A model generated the notes under the pieces. It was given only the letters and a program-made list of their open reading frames with translations, searched no databases and was not told the DNA's origin. Below, piece by piece: positions 28,869 through 40,391 of a stretch of DNA of 64,000 nt. Numbering within the stretch: the first letter of the stretch is position 1; every line of letters begins with the position of its first letter. The translations under genes were made by a program, and so were the position numbers. This stretch comes from Gautieria morchelliformis. Lineage: Eukaryota > Basidiomycota > Agaricomycetes > Gomphales > Gomphaceae. The stretch lies in NCBI GenBank assembly GCA_015179125.1, contig WHVA01000493.1:1-64000 (forward strand). Reading direction: 5' to 3'.

Positions 28869-30293
28869 ATGGCCCCGAAAGAACTCATCCTCGTATGCAC
28901 TGTGTCACGGCTGCAGAACATGTACTCATTAATCAGTCGCTTGCAGATTACCGGCGCCTCGGGCTTCGTCGGCGCCCAGGCCGTCGCGCACGCCCTGCGC
29001 GCAGGCTACGCAGTCAGAGGGTACACATCCCGCCTGACCCAGCCCTGTAGTATTCACCTGCTCTCCACAGCACATGTCGCTCCACCACCGCGCGCGCGCT
29101 GCAGGACACCTGCGTCGACCCGCACTTCCACGTCGCAGTCGTCGACGACCTCGTCCGCGGGACCTCTCCCACGCACTCGCAGGCGAGCCCCGCCCCAGTG
29201 TCCTTGCGCCCCGTTTAACCACCCTCTCTGCAGGCGTCGCGGCAGTCCTCCACATCGCCGCGCCCACCACCCTTGGCAAAGACCACCTCGAGGTGCGCCC
29301 GCGTATCCTACGCCTAAATTTACATCAGACGCTTGCCCCACTCCACACAGGTCGCCGTCGACGGCACGCTCAACCTCCTCCGCCAGGCGCACGCCGCACG
29401 CATCCGCCGTGTCGTCCTCATCAGTAGCCTCGCCGCGTGCGTCTCCCTCCACGACACCGCCCTCCTCCTCGACCCCTCCCGCACCATAGACGCCCATTGC
29501 AAGCGCTCACTTTGCTTACCTCACACCCGTGCATGTGCGCCACTCACGCTCATTAATCGTGCACTTTAGATTGGAACGCCGTCACGCGCGCGGAAGCGTG
29601 CCGCCCCGACATTCCCCCCTTTGCCGTGTACGCCGCGTCCAAGGCGCTGGGCGAGCGGGCCGCCTGGGAATTCGCAGCGCAGCATCCCGAAATGGACCTC
29701 CTGACCGGTAAGCATGCATGCGTGCATACCCTCCTTGCATTCTTTTCCGTGATATTCATCATTCCGCCATCACGCCCCCCGAAGTTCTCCCGCCCCTCAT
29801 CTTCGGCCCGTCCGCCCCCGGGCAGGTCATCGCAGGCCCGCACCACGGGCTCAGCACCAACCGCTTCATATACGGCCTCATAGCCGGCGCGGCCGCCGCG
29901 TACCCGCCTGAGTCCATAGCCATGACGCCGCACTTTGTCGACGTGCGCGACGTGGCCACCGCGTGCGTGCGTGCGCTCCAGGCACCGCCTGCGCCCCCCG
30001 GGGAAAAGCGGCGCGTCCTCGTGTGCGGGGGCGCGTTCACGTGGGCGCAGGCGGTAAGGCACATCGCGAAGGTGAGGCCAAGCCTCGTTGCGCGGCTCGT
30101 GCCAGTGCGGGGTGGGGGCGGGGGCGGGGGGGACGAGGACGCCACGCCGTGTGCGCGCATCGATACGGGCGTGGCGCGGGAGGTGCTGGGTATGCGGGAG
30201 TTTATAGGGTGGGAGCAAGCGGTGGCGGATGCGGTGGATAGCTTGCTGGAGCGCGAGAAGGGGTGGGGTGTCGCGGTGGGGGGGTCTAAGTAG
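28869..30293 (+). CDS. NAD(P)-dependent epimerase/reductase (extended SDR, dihydroflavonol-reductase-like)
   Basis: Predicted cytosolic ketone/aldehyde reductase of the GRE2/dihydroflavonol-4-reductase type. Exons: 28869-28892, 28947-29020, 29071-about 29182, 29234-29292, 29351-about 29530, 29571-29707, 29785-30293. The Rossmann motif ITGASGFVGAQAV begins exon 2. Then come VLHIAAPTTLGKDH, VDGTLNLLRQAHAARIRRVV, the catalytic YAASK, PPLIFGPSAPGQ and HFVDVRDVATACVRAL. The junction of exons 3 and 4 does not keep frame with standard sites: a GC donor (CAG/GCGAGC) fits position but not phase, and the codons for RDLSHALAG lie in another frame. The exon 5 donor is also unclear. It could be a sequencing indel, unusual splicing or early decay. 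The C-terminus, ending VGGSK, includes a glycine run. Confidence 0.8.
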
Positions 30294-31020
30294 TGCGCGA
30301 CACATCACATCACAGCAGCAGCAGTATTAATATTCCGACGCGGAACGCGGACGCGGACGCACGTTGAGCCTTCTCTCAACACCCAACACCATCCATCACA
30401 TGTATAATACACAGCAAGAGTCATTCATGAACAAATGGGAAAGCTGCCAAGTACAGTTTATCCTGTCCATGCCCCGACCACGACCCCGACTCCCCGCGTC
30501 CTCACGCGTCACGCGTCACAAACGTCCACGCACACCACACACACCTACACGGGCCACCAAGGCACGCTACGCACCTTGCAGCGGCCCACAGACACAGACA
30601 GCGCCGCAGGCCCGGGGTAGCCCCATCAGTTTAATTCAATTCGGGAACCGCACGTCCCGGGGCCCGGGTCCGCTCGCGCCAAACACCGCAGTCCGCAAAG
30701 CTCCTTAATCCAGCGAACAACAACCGTGAGCGCACGACTCTCGGGTATGCTCGTATGCTATCACGCACAAGGATGAACAGAATGACCTGGATCCCCCCGT
30801 CCCTGAAAGCCACCCAGGTCCCAGGTTTATGCAATCAATCAATATTTAATATATGTTGCCCATGGACGGAAGCCTGGGAGGAATGACGTACAGCGCCGCG
30901 GACGTGAGGTAGCCGTACTAGAATCCGCAACGATTTACGTTATTAAGTTATAAGTTCTGCGCACCGGCAATCTGCAGCCTCAGGCTGAGGTGGAAAGAAT
31001 AAAATGCCTGCTGTCTTAAA
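30294..31020. other. Intergenic, nothing assigned
   Basis: 3' flank of the reductase gene and 5' flank of the LINE target site. Short plus ORFs (61-114 codons at 30364-30708) are Arg/Pro/Thr-rich and without motifs. Confidence 0.4.
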
Positions 31021-31739
31021 CCACGCGGGCCTTTTTTTTTTGTATCCATTTATATCCATTGAGCTTGGCTCATGTAAGATAATACATAACGAGTAGCTAG
31101 CGAGAGACCGTTTCCAGAGATGCAAAACATGTGCCCTAAGGCCGGGAGGTCCAAAGACGGACTAACATCCCGAGAAGGATTAGAGGCTGTAGTATATGAT
31201 AAGTTAGTTAATTTAAGGTGCGCGGGTATATCTCGTAACGCGTTCGAAAGAGCCCTTGTTGTGTCGTGTCTATCTACAAAAGTGACCGTCATGAAAGATG
31301 TGGTCCAGTGTGGCGGAGCGGGGTGATACAGGGCGCGGCGGGCAGAGCGGGTGCGATGTGGACGGCGGCAGAGGGTGCGTGGGCGGCATGGAACGTGTGG
31401 ACTGCTAGGGCGTGTGATGGGTAGTTTTGGGGCTTGTTGGTGTGACATGGGTTTGGGCGTTCGGTGAGGTGTGCGGTGCGACGAGCGTGGGGATGGGGCT
31501 GAGTTGTGTATGGGTTGTGTGTGTCGCTGTGGGACTGGTTGTATGCTGCTGGGTGCGTGCCTGTCAGAAAAAATTATTTAAGTTAGCTTCAAATGGGTAC
31601 GGGGTGTGGGTTGGTCTCGGGTCCCGGCGAGGGAAGGGGCGGTGGGTGAAACCTTTTGGTGGCATTGACATAGTCAAGCATGTAGTCTATGCATTTCGGG
31701 TCGGATAACAGTTTGGCGATGTCTAGCGCGTCAGTGCAT

Positions 31740-34700
31740 TGATCATGGGCTGCCTGTGTCTCGCATGCGCTGTGCACGAGAGGAGGACGTGCCGGACAGA
31801 CTCTTCCTTTTGGTGGCAGTTGGGGCATAGTGGAGTTGCAACCCGTCCCATACGGTATAGGTGTTGCTGGAGTTGGACGTGGCCTGTCCGTAACTGTACT
31901 AAGATGCTGGATTGTCGGCGTGGCAGTTCTGCTGCGATTTTGCGATAGTCCGCTGATGGAGCTTTGGGGTCGATTTCTTGAAACCTGCGGTAGCGTGGGG
32001 AGGCGATGAATAGGCGCCGTGACTCCTCCTTCAGTTTCCGGTCATAGGTGGTCTTGAGCGCTGTTCTGCTAAGGGGGAGCTGCGTTTACGGTTTGCATCA
32101 GTGTCGGGAGTGACAAGTAGTCGAGGTCCTGTGCTATGGCCGCTGCTAATATTAGGCCTACTAACTCTGCTTCGTAGACTGTGTGTTGCGTGTCTGGGCC
32201 AAGGTGATATTGTAATGATCTTCTCTGTGTCCCGTTGATGAGCAGCACTGCTGCAGCGCCGATCCCTCCTTCGAAGCCTGAGCCGTCTGCGTATATTCTC
32301 ATTGTGTTCGGCTTTGCCTTGTCATATGCCATGGCCTCTTTCTCGTCCTGGTGTATGACTGTTTTCACGGGTGGCTGCCACTGTGACTTGTGACGCGTTG
32401 GCCATATGGTCTCGACCGTTCCTGGCTTCACGTCGTGTGCCTGAAGGAGCTCGTGTAGGGGTGAGCGGTGCTTTCGCACATATCTACTGGCTCTCATTAA
32501 TCGTCGGTGTAGCGGGTGATTAGTTGGGAGCGTCGTCATGCGAAGTATGGCGCTGTGCGTGAACTTGTCAAGCCTAAGTCTCATAGGGAGGAGATCGGCA
32601 TACGCGTCGAGTAAATCGGTTGCTGTGGAGCGGAGCGCTCCTGTGATGTACAGCGCGGCCATTCTTTGGACCCTAGCTATCCTGCTTGCAGTGCCTACTG
32701 ATCCTTTAGCCCTCTTGTCCCCCGGTCTTTTCCTGACCGGCGTGTACCAAACGTCGGCTGCGTATAGCATCTTGGGGATGGCTATGCTTAGGTACAGTTG
32801 ACGCATATTTCTGTAGGACATTCCTCTTATCGGCTTCAATAGGCGTCGAAATTGCATTACCCAATCCGTGCCCTTTGCGGCTGCATAGGCTGCATGCTCT
32901 TTGAATCGCAGCTCTTGGTCAAGTATCACTCCCAGGAGCTTGTGGGATGGGGTTGGGCGGATAATGGTGCCGTTGATGTCGAGCGATGGTCTATTTAGCG
33001 GTCTAGTCTTGCCAGGTCGAGTGGGATCCTTCTCTTGCTTTCGTGTGAAGTCCATGACCTGCATCTTGTCCAGCTCGAACTGTGAGTTATGCATTATCGA
33101 CCATTCATATGCCCCGCCTGTTCTATTCATCATTCGGCTCAGTTTTGCATGCGTGCTGGTGAAGGACTCTCCAGCCACCAGGCAGGTGACGTCATCTATG
33201 AACGCAGGCGCAAGCTCATTGCATTCCTTGCGTGCTACCTCTATGAGACCTGCGTTGTAGAAGTGGTACAGTATCACTGAGATGGGGTCACCCTGGTCGC
33301 ATCCGTTGTCTATATCGAGTAGTTCTGACAGAAAGTCGTCGAATTGGATGCGTGTTTGTCGCCCTTGGAGCCTATTTTTGATCCAGTTGGTGTATTGTTG
33401 TGGTACCCCCTTCATGCACATGTTATGGATTAGTCGGTCAACGGCGACGCTAGGGAAGGCCCCTTAACGTCTAAGAATAGTGCCGATACGACGTTACCTT
33501 TCCTCCACTGCTCCTTGATAAAATCTACGGTCAGCTGTATTGCATCTATGGTGTTACAGCCTGCTCTTCCTCCAAAGTTGTTATCTGGCAGCAGGTGTCT
33601 TGTCTCAGCATAGTAGGACAGGGTTTCTGTGACGCATCCAGATAGAGGTTTCGCGAGCGCTTCCATTAAGGTGGATAGGTGTTAAGGTGGAAGGTTGCTC
33701 AGTAAAGACAGCCTAAGTGTGGGGTCAGTAATGCTGCGCAGTGCGTTAGCACTGCGTTGGATAGGCCCGATGGCCCTGCAGCCTTGTACGGGCTCATCCT
33801 TCTGATGGCACGGAGGATCTGCTGGTCTGTTATCGGTTCGTACTCGAACGCTGGTGCTGGGTATTGGTTCGCGTTGTCCCTTTGCCGTTGCGCACCCTGT
33901 GAAGGGAAGAAGGATTTGAACAGCAGCTTGGTTTTGTCCTCATTGTTTGTGACAGTGACCTCTGCTCCGTTGTTTGTGGTGATCCTGAGTGGGGGGATCC
34001 TTGTGCGACCCCTGTCCGTTGATGGGCCCGAGACCAGCCTGCTTGCCGTCCATACCGTCTTTTCATCGGCGTTTTCAAGCCACTCTACCCAAAACTCCTG
34101 TTTGGTGGTTTTAATCAGGTCAGTGTACTCGTTTGCTTGTCGCGGTATTCCTGATGACTGGGGTGCAGTGGGTCGTTGCGTACTAGGTTAGCGTGCCTCG
34201 CTGTCTGCCACATTTTGGTTCTGGCCTGACTGAGTTCCTTCGTCCACCATCGCTTTGAGTAAGGTGAGGGTTTCGAGTAAGGGACCGCTTCTTCCACCGT
34301 GGTGTTGATTGCTGTGGTGAGTTGTGTGAGCCATTCTTCAAACTCCTCCTTGGTGCTGAGTTCTGTGGGGGGCGGGAGTGTCTCCAGTCGGGTCTGCAGC
34401 CGTTTGTGAAATTCGGGCCAGTCAACTTGTCTCCAATTCCTTCTTGCAGGCTCTTCTGCCCTTGGCAGCGATACGTCTATTGTGCTGGATATCGGATAAT
34501 GATCCGTGCATGGGGGTTGGAGGTTGGGGTATACCACGCATTGCAGAAAGAGGTCGTACATGACTCAGGTGCAGAAGACGTTGTCTGGTCTTGTGCGGTT
34601 CTTGGAGTTGGACGCGCATAGGGTCGGTGCATCTTTCGGCAGTGCCATGAGCATGTCGTACTGCGCTAGAAGATCTAACAATATCTGCGTGGCATCTAAA

Positions 34701-35280
34701 TTAGTAGCTGTGAATAGGTGAGAATTGCACTCTTCGTCCCAGAGCGGGTGGTGCATGTTGAAGTCGCCCATCCACAGCATGTTGTCTGTTTGGATGGATT
34801 GGTCGCCCGCCTGTCCGCCTGGATGGTGTCGTGGATTTTCTGGAGAGCGTGTGAGTGATTACAGTCGCTGTATATGTTGATGAGGGTGATCGGGCCTGCA
34901 TTAGTGTATATTAGCATGGCTACTACATCTTGTGAGTCGATGCTGATTTGCTGCCAAGTGCTGGTGCGGAGACGCCTATTTACAAAGGTGGCGGCTCTGG
35001 TTCTCTTGGGGTCATCTCTGTGCGCTGTGGGGGTCAGCGAGTACCATCTGTGGTTGATCCGTGTGTTTCCTAAAAACTCAAAGTAAGGCTCCTGTAATAT
35101 TATGATGTCATATTCATCAGGGTCTATGGAATTAATGAGGTCTTGTTGCGCTATTCCAGATTTGTTGAGATTTTGCTGCCATATTTTCAATGTTGAGATG
35201 TTGCGTTCTGTCGTATTATTCATGGGTTGTGGAGTTGTGTTGTGGTGCTCTGTCATTTGGCTGCATTGTGAATCCCACAT
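31740..35280 (-). pseudogene. LINE ORF2: endonuclease, reverse transcriptase, RNase H, zinc finger
   Basis: The minus strand starts near 35280 or 35216 with ISTLKIWQQNLNKSGIAQ. The apurinic-type endonuclease shows IILQEPYF, WMGDFNMHHPLWDE and CTDHYPISS. RT blocks are GGRAGCNTIDAIQLTVDF, VVSALFLDVKG, DNGCDQGDPISVILYHFYN, AFIDDVTCL (the usual YxDD box, here FIDD) and HKLLGVILDQELRFKEH. RNase H shows IYADGSGFEGGIGAA and YEAELVGL. A C-terminal finger reads CPNCHQKEESVRHVLLSC (about 31815-31765). Frame changes occur near 34740, 34115-33670, 33465 and 32085, with stops in the linker, so it is not translatable. Confidence 0.9.
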
Positions 35281-37023
35281 CGCTGAGGGATAGTTGTCGC
35301 GTGCGCCCCGTTCCCCTTGAATGTCCGCCTCTGCTGGTTGGTCGCCGAGTCACTGAACGGCCGCGGTAACTGCAGTGTCGTGGTTGTTGCCCGGGCTGGT
35401 GATGTGCTGTTGGCCGGTGTGGGTCGTCTTCAGGGTGATACGAGTCGATGTTCGCTGCTGGCCAGAAACGAGGTCGGGCTGTGGGCACTGGGGGCATTGT
35501 GGGCTCTTGTGGTGGGTGAGCCGGCTCCCATGATTGCGGGTCTGTGCTGGATGGGTAGTACCGCATGTTGACCTCCTGATTCCTCTGCTGTATTTTGTTG
35601 TTCCGTTCTCTGAATGCTGGGCATCCTCGGTCCCAGGTGGCGTGCCCTGTCCTATTGCAATTAACGCACCTGTACTTGTTGGGGTCAGTTACGCTGCACG
35701 CTGTCGTCCGGTGCCCCTCGTTCCCACAGGTTCTGCACACATCTGTGGGATGGGGGCATTGCGCGGCCATGTGTGCTGTGCCTAGCTTCTGGCATTTGAG
35801 GCAGCGTTTGGCTTCCTGTATGAGTTTTCTCGCAGTTGTCCTGGTACTCGCTATTTGGATCCCAAGCCGGATAAGGGTGTTGGCTGCGGTTCGGTTTTGT
35901 AGCTGTATGATGAGGTGAGCTGTGAACTGGCATTCTGAGCGGCGTTCAGGTGGTTTGATCCATCTCGCATTTAGTATGTCACCCCATTCGAGGGTGTTCG
36001 CATCCTCGACCGCTGCTAATTTGTCTCGAGAGGCTGGGTCAAACCTTACTGGGACAAATTCGGCGATGACTGGGTAGACAGTGGGTTTGATTATCGCCGA
36101 TGCATCGAGGTGTGTTAGGAATCTTTCGATGAGGGCCTGGCTCTGGAGGCTTTCCGCTGCCTCTTCGGTGCTCATTTCTAGGAGGATGCTGCCGTTGGGC
36201 AATCGCTGCACCCCCACGGCTTTGGGTCTCTCCAGTTCCTCTTCCCCAATGGCCGCCTCTATTGCTCGGTTTGCGTTGTCGAGTATGTCGGGGTCAGGGA
36301 GATGTGAGATCTGAAGGTCTGGTGAGTTTGGTGCCTTTTCTATGAGTACCTGGCATGTGCGAAGGTCGCATTTCGCCAGCATGCTAGATTGTAGGCTGAC
36401 CGGCCTGGTGGCACATGCTGCTAGGGCTGCCACGTATGTCGGGTATCGGGTGCTTGTCGCATTAACGGGGGGTTCTGTCGGGGTGTGCACTGTGGTCGCC
36501 GGAATCTGCGCGGATACAGCATCTACTATCCTTTGTGCTGTCCCGTCACTCTCCTGTCTCAGCTCTTCCACTGTACCTGCGAGGCTTGTTGTAGATGCAC
36601 TGATTGCTGCTGTTGCTTTTTCTATCTTCTGAATGGTTGGTGCCAGTGTGTCATTAGCCCGTGCAGTCGTTCCTTGACGATTGTGGCCACTTCTGAGGCG
36701 ACTGTGCGTTCTGCTAAATCGTTCATTAGTGTGGATATCGTCCTTATACCTTCTTCCGTCGTTTTGGGGATTGTTGTTTGGGCTTCTGCTAGGTGGAGGA
36801 GCGCTGTTGAGAGGGAGTAGATCGTTATGAGTTGCTGGTGCGGGAGGAGTCGCTTGGATAGTAGGTATTGGTGGGCTTCCTCCGGGGTTGGCGCCGAGTT
36901 GTTGCGCGTACTTTCGGTGTCGCCTCTGGCAGTGTTCTGTGAGCTGGAGTGCAGATTCCAAGCTTCTGTGCTGGGTGGGGGCGGTCGCATGGTCGTTGCC
37001 TTTTTGCTGGGAATCACTGACAT
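35216..37023 (-). pseudogene. LINE ORF1 (nucleic-acid-binding gag-like protein)
   Basis: ORF1 would coat the LINE RNA. It starts at 37023 (MSVIPSKKATTMRPPPP) and shifts frame near 36640. It then continues (KIEKATAAISASTTSLAGTV, ..) to a stop at 35216. After a long helical N-terminus and a central domain (PVIAEFVPVRFDPASRDKLA), three knuckles follow each other: CLKCQKLGTAHMAAQC, CRTCGNEGHRTTAC and CVNCNRTGHATWDRGC. One frameshift breaks it. Its end overlaps the start of ORF2 by about 60 bp, as in other two-ORF LINEs. Confidence 0.85.
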
Positions 37024-37587
37024 TGGGACCGGGTTTTCACATGTCCGCCGTGGATCCTGGTTGTGGGATGCGCTTTTCCAGGTTGTTGTCCCTTTTGACT
37101 GAGACTTTCGATGGATTTTTGGGTGTTGAGCTTGGTGAGGTATGGGAAAGTTGTTTGTGGTGGTGGTTTGAGATCACGTGCGTCTCCCACGCGGGCCTTC
37201 TCGTGCGCGCCCACAACTGTGATGCCACCCCAATACACCCAAGGTTTGGTCGGTTTCAGCGACAGCCATGGAATGCACCACATCCCTTTTTGTTAGCAAC
37301 TAAGGGGCTATGGCAGGGAAGGTTCGGTAGAGTTCTTAGAAAGCTAGAATCAAATACACTCTCTCAGTGAATTTATTGTCACTGTTATATTAATACAATA
37401 CCTAGAATCAAATACTGCGGAACGAAGGAGTAAATAATAGACTGTTATTCTATGATCTATACAAGATCTTCTGTCCTTATATACTAAATGTGATGTTCCT
37501 ATATTACCAATCCTTCGAGCTGATGCTGTGCCGATGCTGTGCCGGTGCACCAGCATCCCGGGGTCGAGAGCGATCTTGAACCTCCGG

Positions 37588-39384
37588 CTAAGTGCGTGCC
37601 GGCTCTGCCTCGGCTGTATCATCGTCCCGATTACTAACACTCCCCCTCAGCGAGAAGTCCCTTCGGTAAAATCCTAATTTCCCTAATAGATACCTATGTT
37701 GGTGCAAGTCCAGTCCCTTTGTAAATATGTCCGCTACGTTCTCCTTCGTCGGTACGTACGTAAGTGATGCCTCGTGAGAGGCCACTTTCTCACAGATGAA
37801 GTGATATGCGACATTGATGTGTTTGGTACGCGCATGGTACGTTGCGTCATGCGATAGTGTGATGGCACCTAGATTGTCTGATCGAAGTGACGTGGGCTGG
37901 GCCTGATCTATTCCTAGCTCCTCGATGAAGCGCCTCAGCCAGATCAATTGCTTGGCGCCCTCGGTGAGTGCCATATATTCGGCCTCCGTAGTAGATAATG
38001 CGATCGTTCGCTGCTTCTTCGAGCTCCATGCAATGGCTCCCCCTCCTAGTATCGCTACATAGCCACTAATAGACAGTGTGTCGTTTCTATTAGCATAATC
38101 TGCGTCGACGAATATTTCGAGGTCGAGACCAGCGTCTCGTCGGAAGGTTATGCCGTCATCACGTGACCCCTTGAGGTACCTGAGCGCGTGCTTGATCGCC
38201 GTCCAGTGTTCGGCTCCGTAAGTAGTAGTGAATTGGCTCAGATGTTGTACGGTAAAGGCCAAATCAGGTCGTGCGCTGAGTGCTGCATACATTAGCGATC
38301 CGATTGCTTTAGTATAGGGTACTTCGGCAGTTGGACCTGTTGAGTCCATAGGTGTCGTGAGTTTGATCATTTTATGCAGAGGTGTAGATACGGAATGTGC
38401 CGTAGCCATGTTGAATCGATCAAGTATGATGTCGATGTAATGTCCTTGAGACATGATCAGTGTTCCCTCATCCCTATTCCTCTCAACTCTAATTCCCAAG
38501 ATTTTCTTCATTTCTCCTAAATCTGTTAAAGGGAATTTTCCATGAAGCTCCCCCTTGAGCTTAACCATCCCTCCTTTGGAATCAGCAAATAGTCCGAAGT
38601 TGTCCACATATACTGATATGACTTTGATTGAGTCCTTATCTTGTCTGATGTAGACACATTCATTGGCTGTGCTTTGATGGAAGCCGAGATCGAGTAGTAA
38701 TTTGCGTAAGCGCTGATGCCAAGCTCGTCCCGATTGCTTGAGTCCATAGAGCGCTCTGTATATTCTTAGAACGCGTCCAGATCCATCATCAAAACCGTCG
38801 GGCTGACGCATGTAGATCTCCTCATCTATGGTTGAATTGAGATAGGCGCCTTTGACATCTATCATTTCGATTTCCCAATCGAGTGTGTTTGTGATGGCTA
38901 ATAGAACACGTAGTGAATCGAATTTGACCACGGGTGAGGTTATTTCGTAGTAATCCATCCCTGGCCTCTGTGTGAATCCTTGAGCCACAACCCTTGCTTT
39001 AGCCTTATCGAATTGCCCATCCGGTTGTGTTTTGACGGCGTATACCCATCGGCAACCGATAGATACTCGTCCGGGTGGTAGTTCTGTTAATTCCCATGTT
39101 CCTAACGTTTTGTGTTGGTCCATCTCAATTTCCATCGCTTTCTCCCAGATCGGTGCATCATCACGTGATACCGCCGCTCTGTAATTCTCAGGTTCAGTGA
39201 CGATTTCTCTTGTTATGTAAACCTGCTCGGTGCGTCCTGAATCATTCAGTTTCCGATAATCTGGTCTTTGAGTGATACGCGCGCTCCGTCGGATCTCTGG
39301 AGCTGGTGCTTGTTCAGGTGGATCAGGGACGGGCGTTGTCTGGGGTGATGACGTCTGTGGGGTAGATGTGATTGGGTCCGGCAC
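37588..39384 (-). CDS. Copia-2 reverse transcriptase and RNase H, with altered catalytic box
   Basis: 598 codons. RT starts AMEIEMDQHKTLGTWEL, then GCRWVYAVKTQPDG, KARVVAQGFTQRPGMDY and WEIEMIDVKGAYLN. The catalytic box usually reads YVDD; here it is VYVDNFGL (GAC AAC, near 38610), so the second Asp is Asn. RNase H shows EIFVDADYANRNDTLSISGY, ALSTTEAEYMAL and the IDLRHHRYLL-type end. Loss of one metal-binding Asp should inactivate RT, in addition to the two upstream frameshifts. The stop lies close to the 3' LTR edge. Confidence 0.9.
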   Translation of the reverse strand: MPDPITSTPQTSSPQTTPVPDPPEQAPAPEIRRSARITQRPDYRKLNDSGRTEQVYITREIVTEPENYRAAVSRDDAPIWEKAMEIEMDQHKTLGTWELTELPPGRVSIGCRWVYAVKTQPDGQFDKAKARVVAQGFTQRPGMDYYEITSPVVKFDSLRVLLAITNTLDWEIEMIDVKGAYLNSTIDEEIYMRQPDGFDDGSGRVLRIYRALYGLKQSGRAWHQRLRKLLLDLGFHQSTANECVYIRQDKDSIKVISVYVDNFGLFADSKGGMVKLKGELHGKFPLTDLGEMKKILGIRVERNRDEGTLIMSQGHYIDIILDRFNMATAHSVSTPLHKMIKLTTPMDSTGPTAEVPYTKAIGSLMYAALSARPDLAFTVQHLSQFTTTYGAEHWTAIKHALRYLKGSRDDGITFRRDAGLDLEIFVDADYANRNDTLSISGYVAILGGGAIAWSSKKQRTIALSTTEAEYMALTEGAKQLIWLRRFIEELGIDQAQPTSLRSDNLGAITLSHDATYHARTKHINVAYHFICEKVASHEASLTYVPTKENVADIFTKGLDLHQHRYLLGKLGFYRRDFSLRGSVSNRDDDTAEAEPART

Positions 39385-40391
39385 ATGGTCGCGCGGTGAG
39401 TGCTCCCCCTCGAGCGGTGCCGTGTCGTCATCGTCGTTATCTGTCGATTGTCATTTTCGTCGAATGTGATATTTCTTGAGATTTGAACGTGCTTTGAGGC
39501 TTTATTGTAATACCTCCAGGCTTTTGCATGTTCTGCTACTCCGATGAAGATATGTTCTTCTGCCTTTGTATCAAGTTTAGTTCGACGTTGATCCGGCACC
39601 ATAACCCAGCAATTTGTCCCGAATTCCTCTAGACGTGCTATGTTCGGCTTCTTGCCGAATAGTGCTTGGAACAGCGTCGCGTCATCTCCAAGCGCTCGCG
39701 TGGGTGATCGGTTTTTGATATAGCACGCGTAAGCCACGGCCTCGGGCCAGAGTATTTTTGGCAGGTTCTTGGCAAATATCATTGCCTGTGCGTGCTCGAG
39801 TAGGGTCCGGTTGAGTCGTTCGGCGATTCCATTCTGGGCTGGAGAGTATGGAGCTGTGGTCTCCATGATAATGCCATATTTTGCACAAAATTCCTTGAAA
39901 TTTTTATTGACATATTCCCCTCCATTGTCCGAGCGAAACCTCTTCAGTTTCTGACCTGTTTGGGTCTCGAGGAATGCTTTGTACGTTTCGAAGTGTTTGA
40001 GCGCTTCATCTTTGGTGTTCCCAAAATAGATTACAGTGTACCTCGATTTGATGTCCGTGAAAGAATAAAAGTATTTTTCACGCGATGGTCCCTCGGTCTG
40101 GGCAGGCCCCCATACATCGGAGACTGTTAGGTCACCGACTTGTTCTACAGTGTCCTCGGCTCTTTTGGGGAACGGCTCCACATGCCGTTTGCCTTGTATG
40201 CATGCTTTGCATTGGCTCGGCTCGATTGACTCGTCGATCTCAAGTCCAGTAACTAGGTTGTTAGATTTCAACAATTTTATGGAGTTTATATTGACGTGCC
40301 CTAGTATCCTGTGCCATTTGTCCCATGACCGTCCCTTTGCCGCTGCGGCAAAGTCCCGTGCCTCGATTGATTGAGTGACTCGTGCCTTCAT
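39246..40391 (-). CDS. Copia-2 integrase segment
   Basis: 381 codons. It begins in the gag-pre-integrase region (KWHRILGHVNINSIKLL) with CKACIQGKRH of the zinc element. The integrase core has YFYSFTDIKSRYTV, FRSDNGGEYVNKNF and NGIAERLNRTLLEHAQ, giving the D, D, E triad. The conserved YSPAQNG is intact. The C-terminal 60 codons run out of frame near 39450; a one-base shift leads into the RT frame. Confidence 0.9.
   Translation of the reverse strand: MKARVTQSIEARDFAAAAKGRSWDKWHRILGHVNINSIKLLKSNNLVTGLEIDESIEPSQCKACIQGKRHVEPFPKRAEDTVEQVGDLTVSDVWGPAQTEGPSREKYFYSFTDIKSRYTVIYFGNTKDEALKHFETYKAFLETQTGQKLKRFRSDNGGEYVNKNFKEFCAKYGIIMETTAPYSPAQNGIAERLNRTLLEHAQAMIFAKNLPKILWPEAVAYACYIKNRSPTRALGDDATLFQALFGKKPNIARLEEFGTNCWVMVPDQRRTKLDTKAEEHIFIGVAEHAKAWRYYNKASKHVQISRNITFDENDNRQITTMTTRHRSRGSTHRATMCRTQSHLPHRRHHPRQRPSLIHLNKHQLQRSDGARVSLKDQIIGN

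Larger units (their letters stand above)
31034..37186 (-). mobile_element. Full-length LINE (Tad1-like, with RNase H) flanked by 13-bp TSD
   Basis: A 6.15-kb non-LTR retrotransposon on the minus strand. The duplication CCACGCGGGCCTT is exact at 31021-31033 and 37187-37199. Its 3' end abuts a run of T (A on the element strand) at 31032-31041. Order on the minus strand: 5' UTR, ORF1 (gag-like with three CCHC knuckles), ORF2 (endonuclease, RT, RNase H, terminal zinc finger), then about 700 bp of 3' UTR. Presence of RNase H and the three-knuckle ORF1 fit the Tad1 group of fungal LINEs. Several frameshifts make it inactive. Confidence 0.93.

Noticed and set aside
31050-31448. 132-codon minus ORF at the LINE 3' end
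   Set aside because: It lies in the LINE 3' UTR between the zinc-finger end of ORF2 and the poly-A run, and has no motif.
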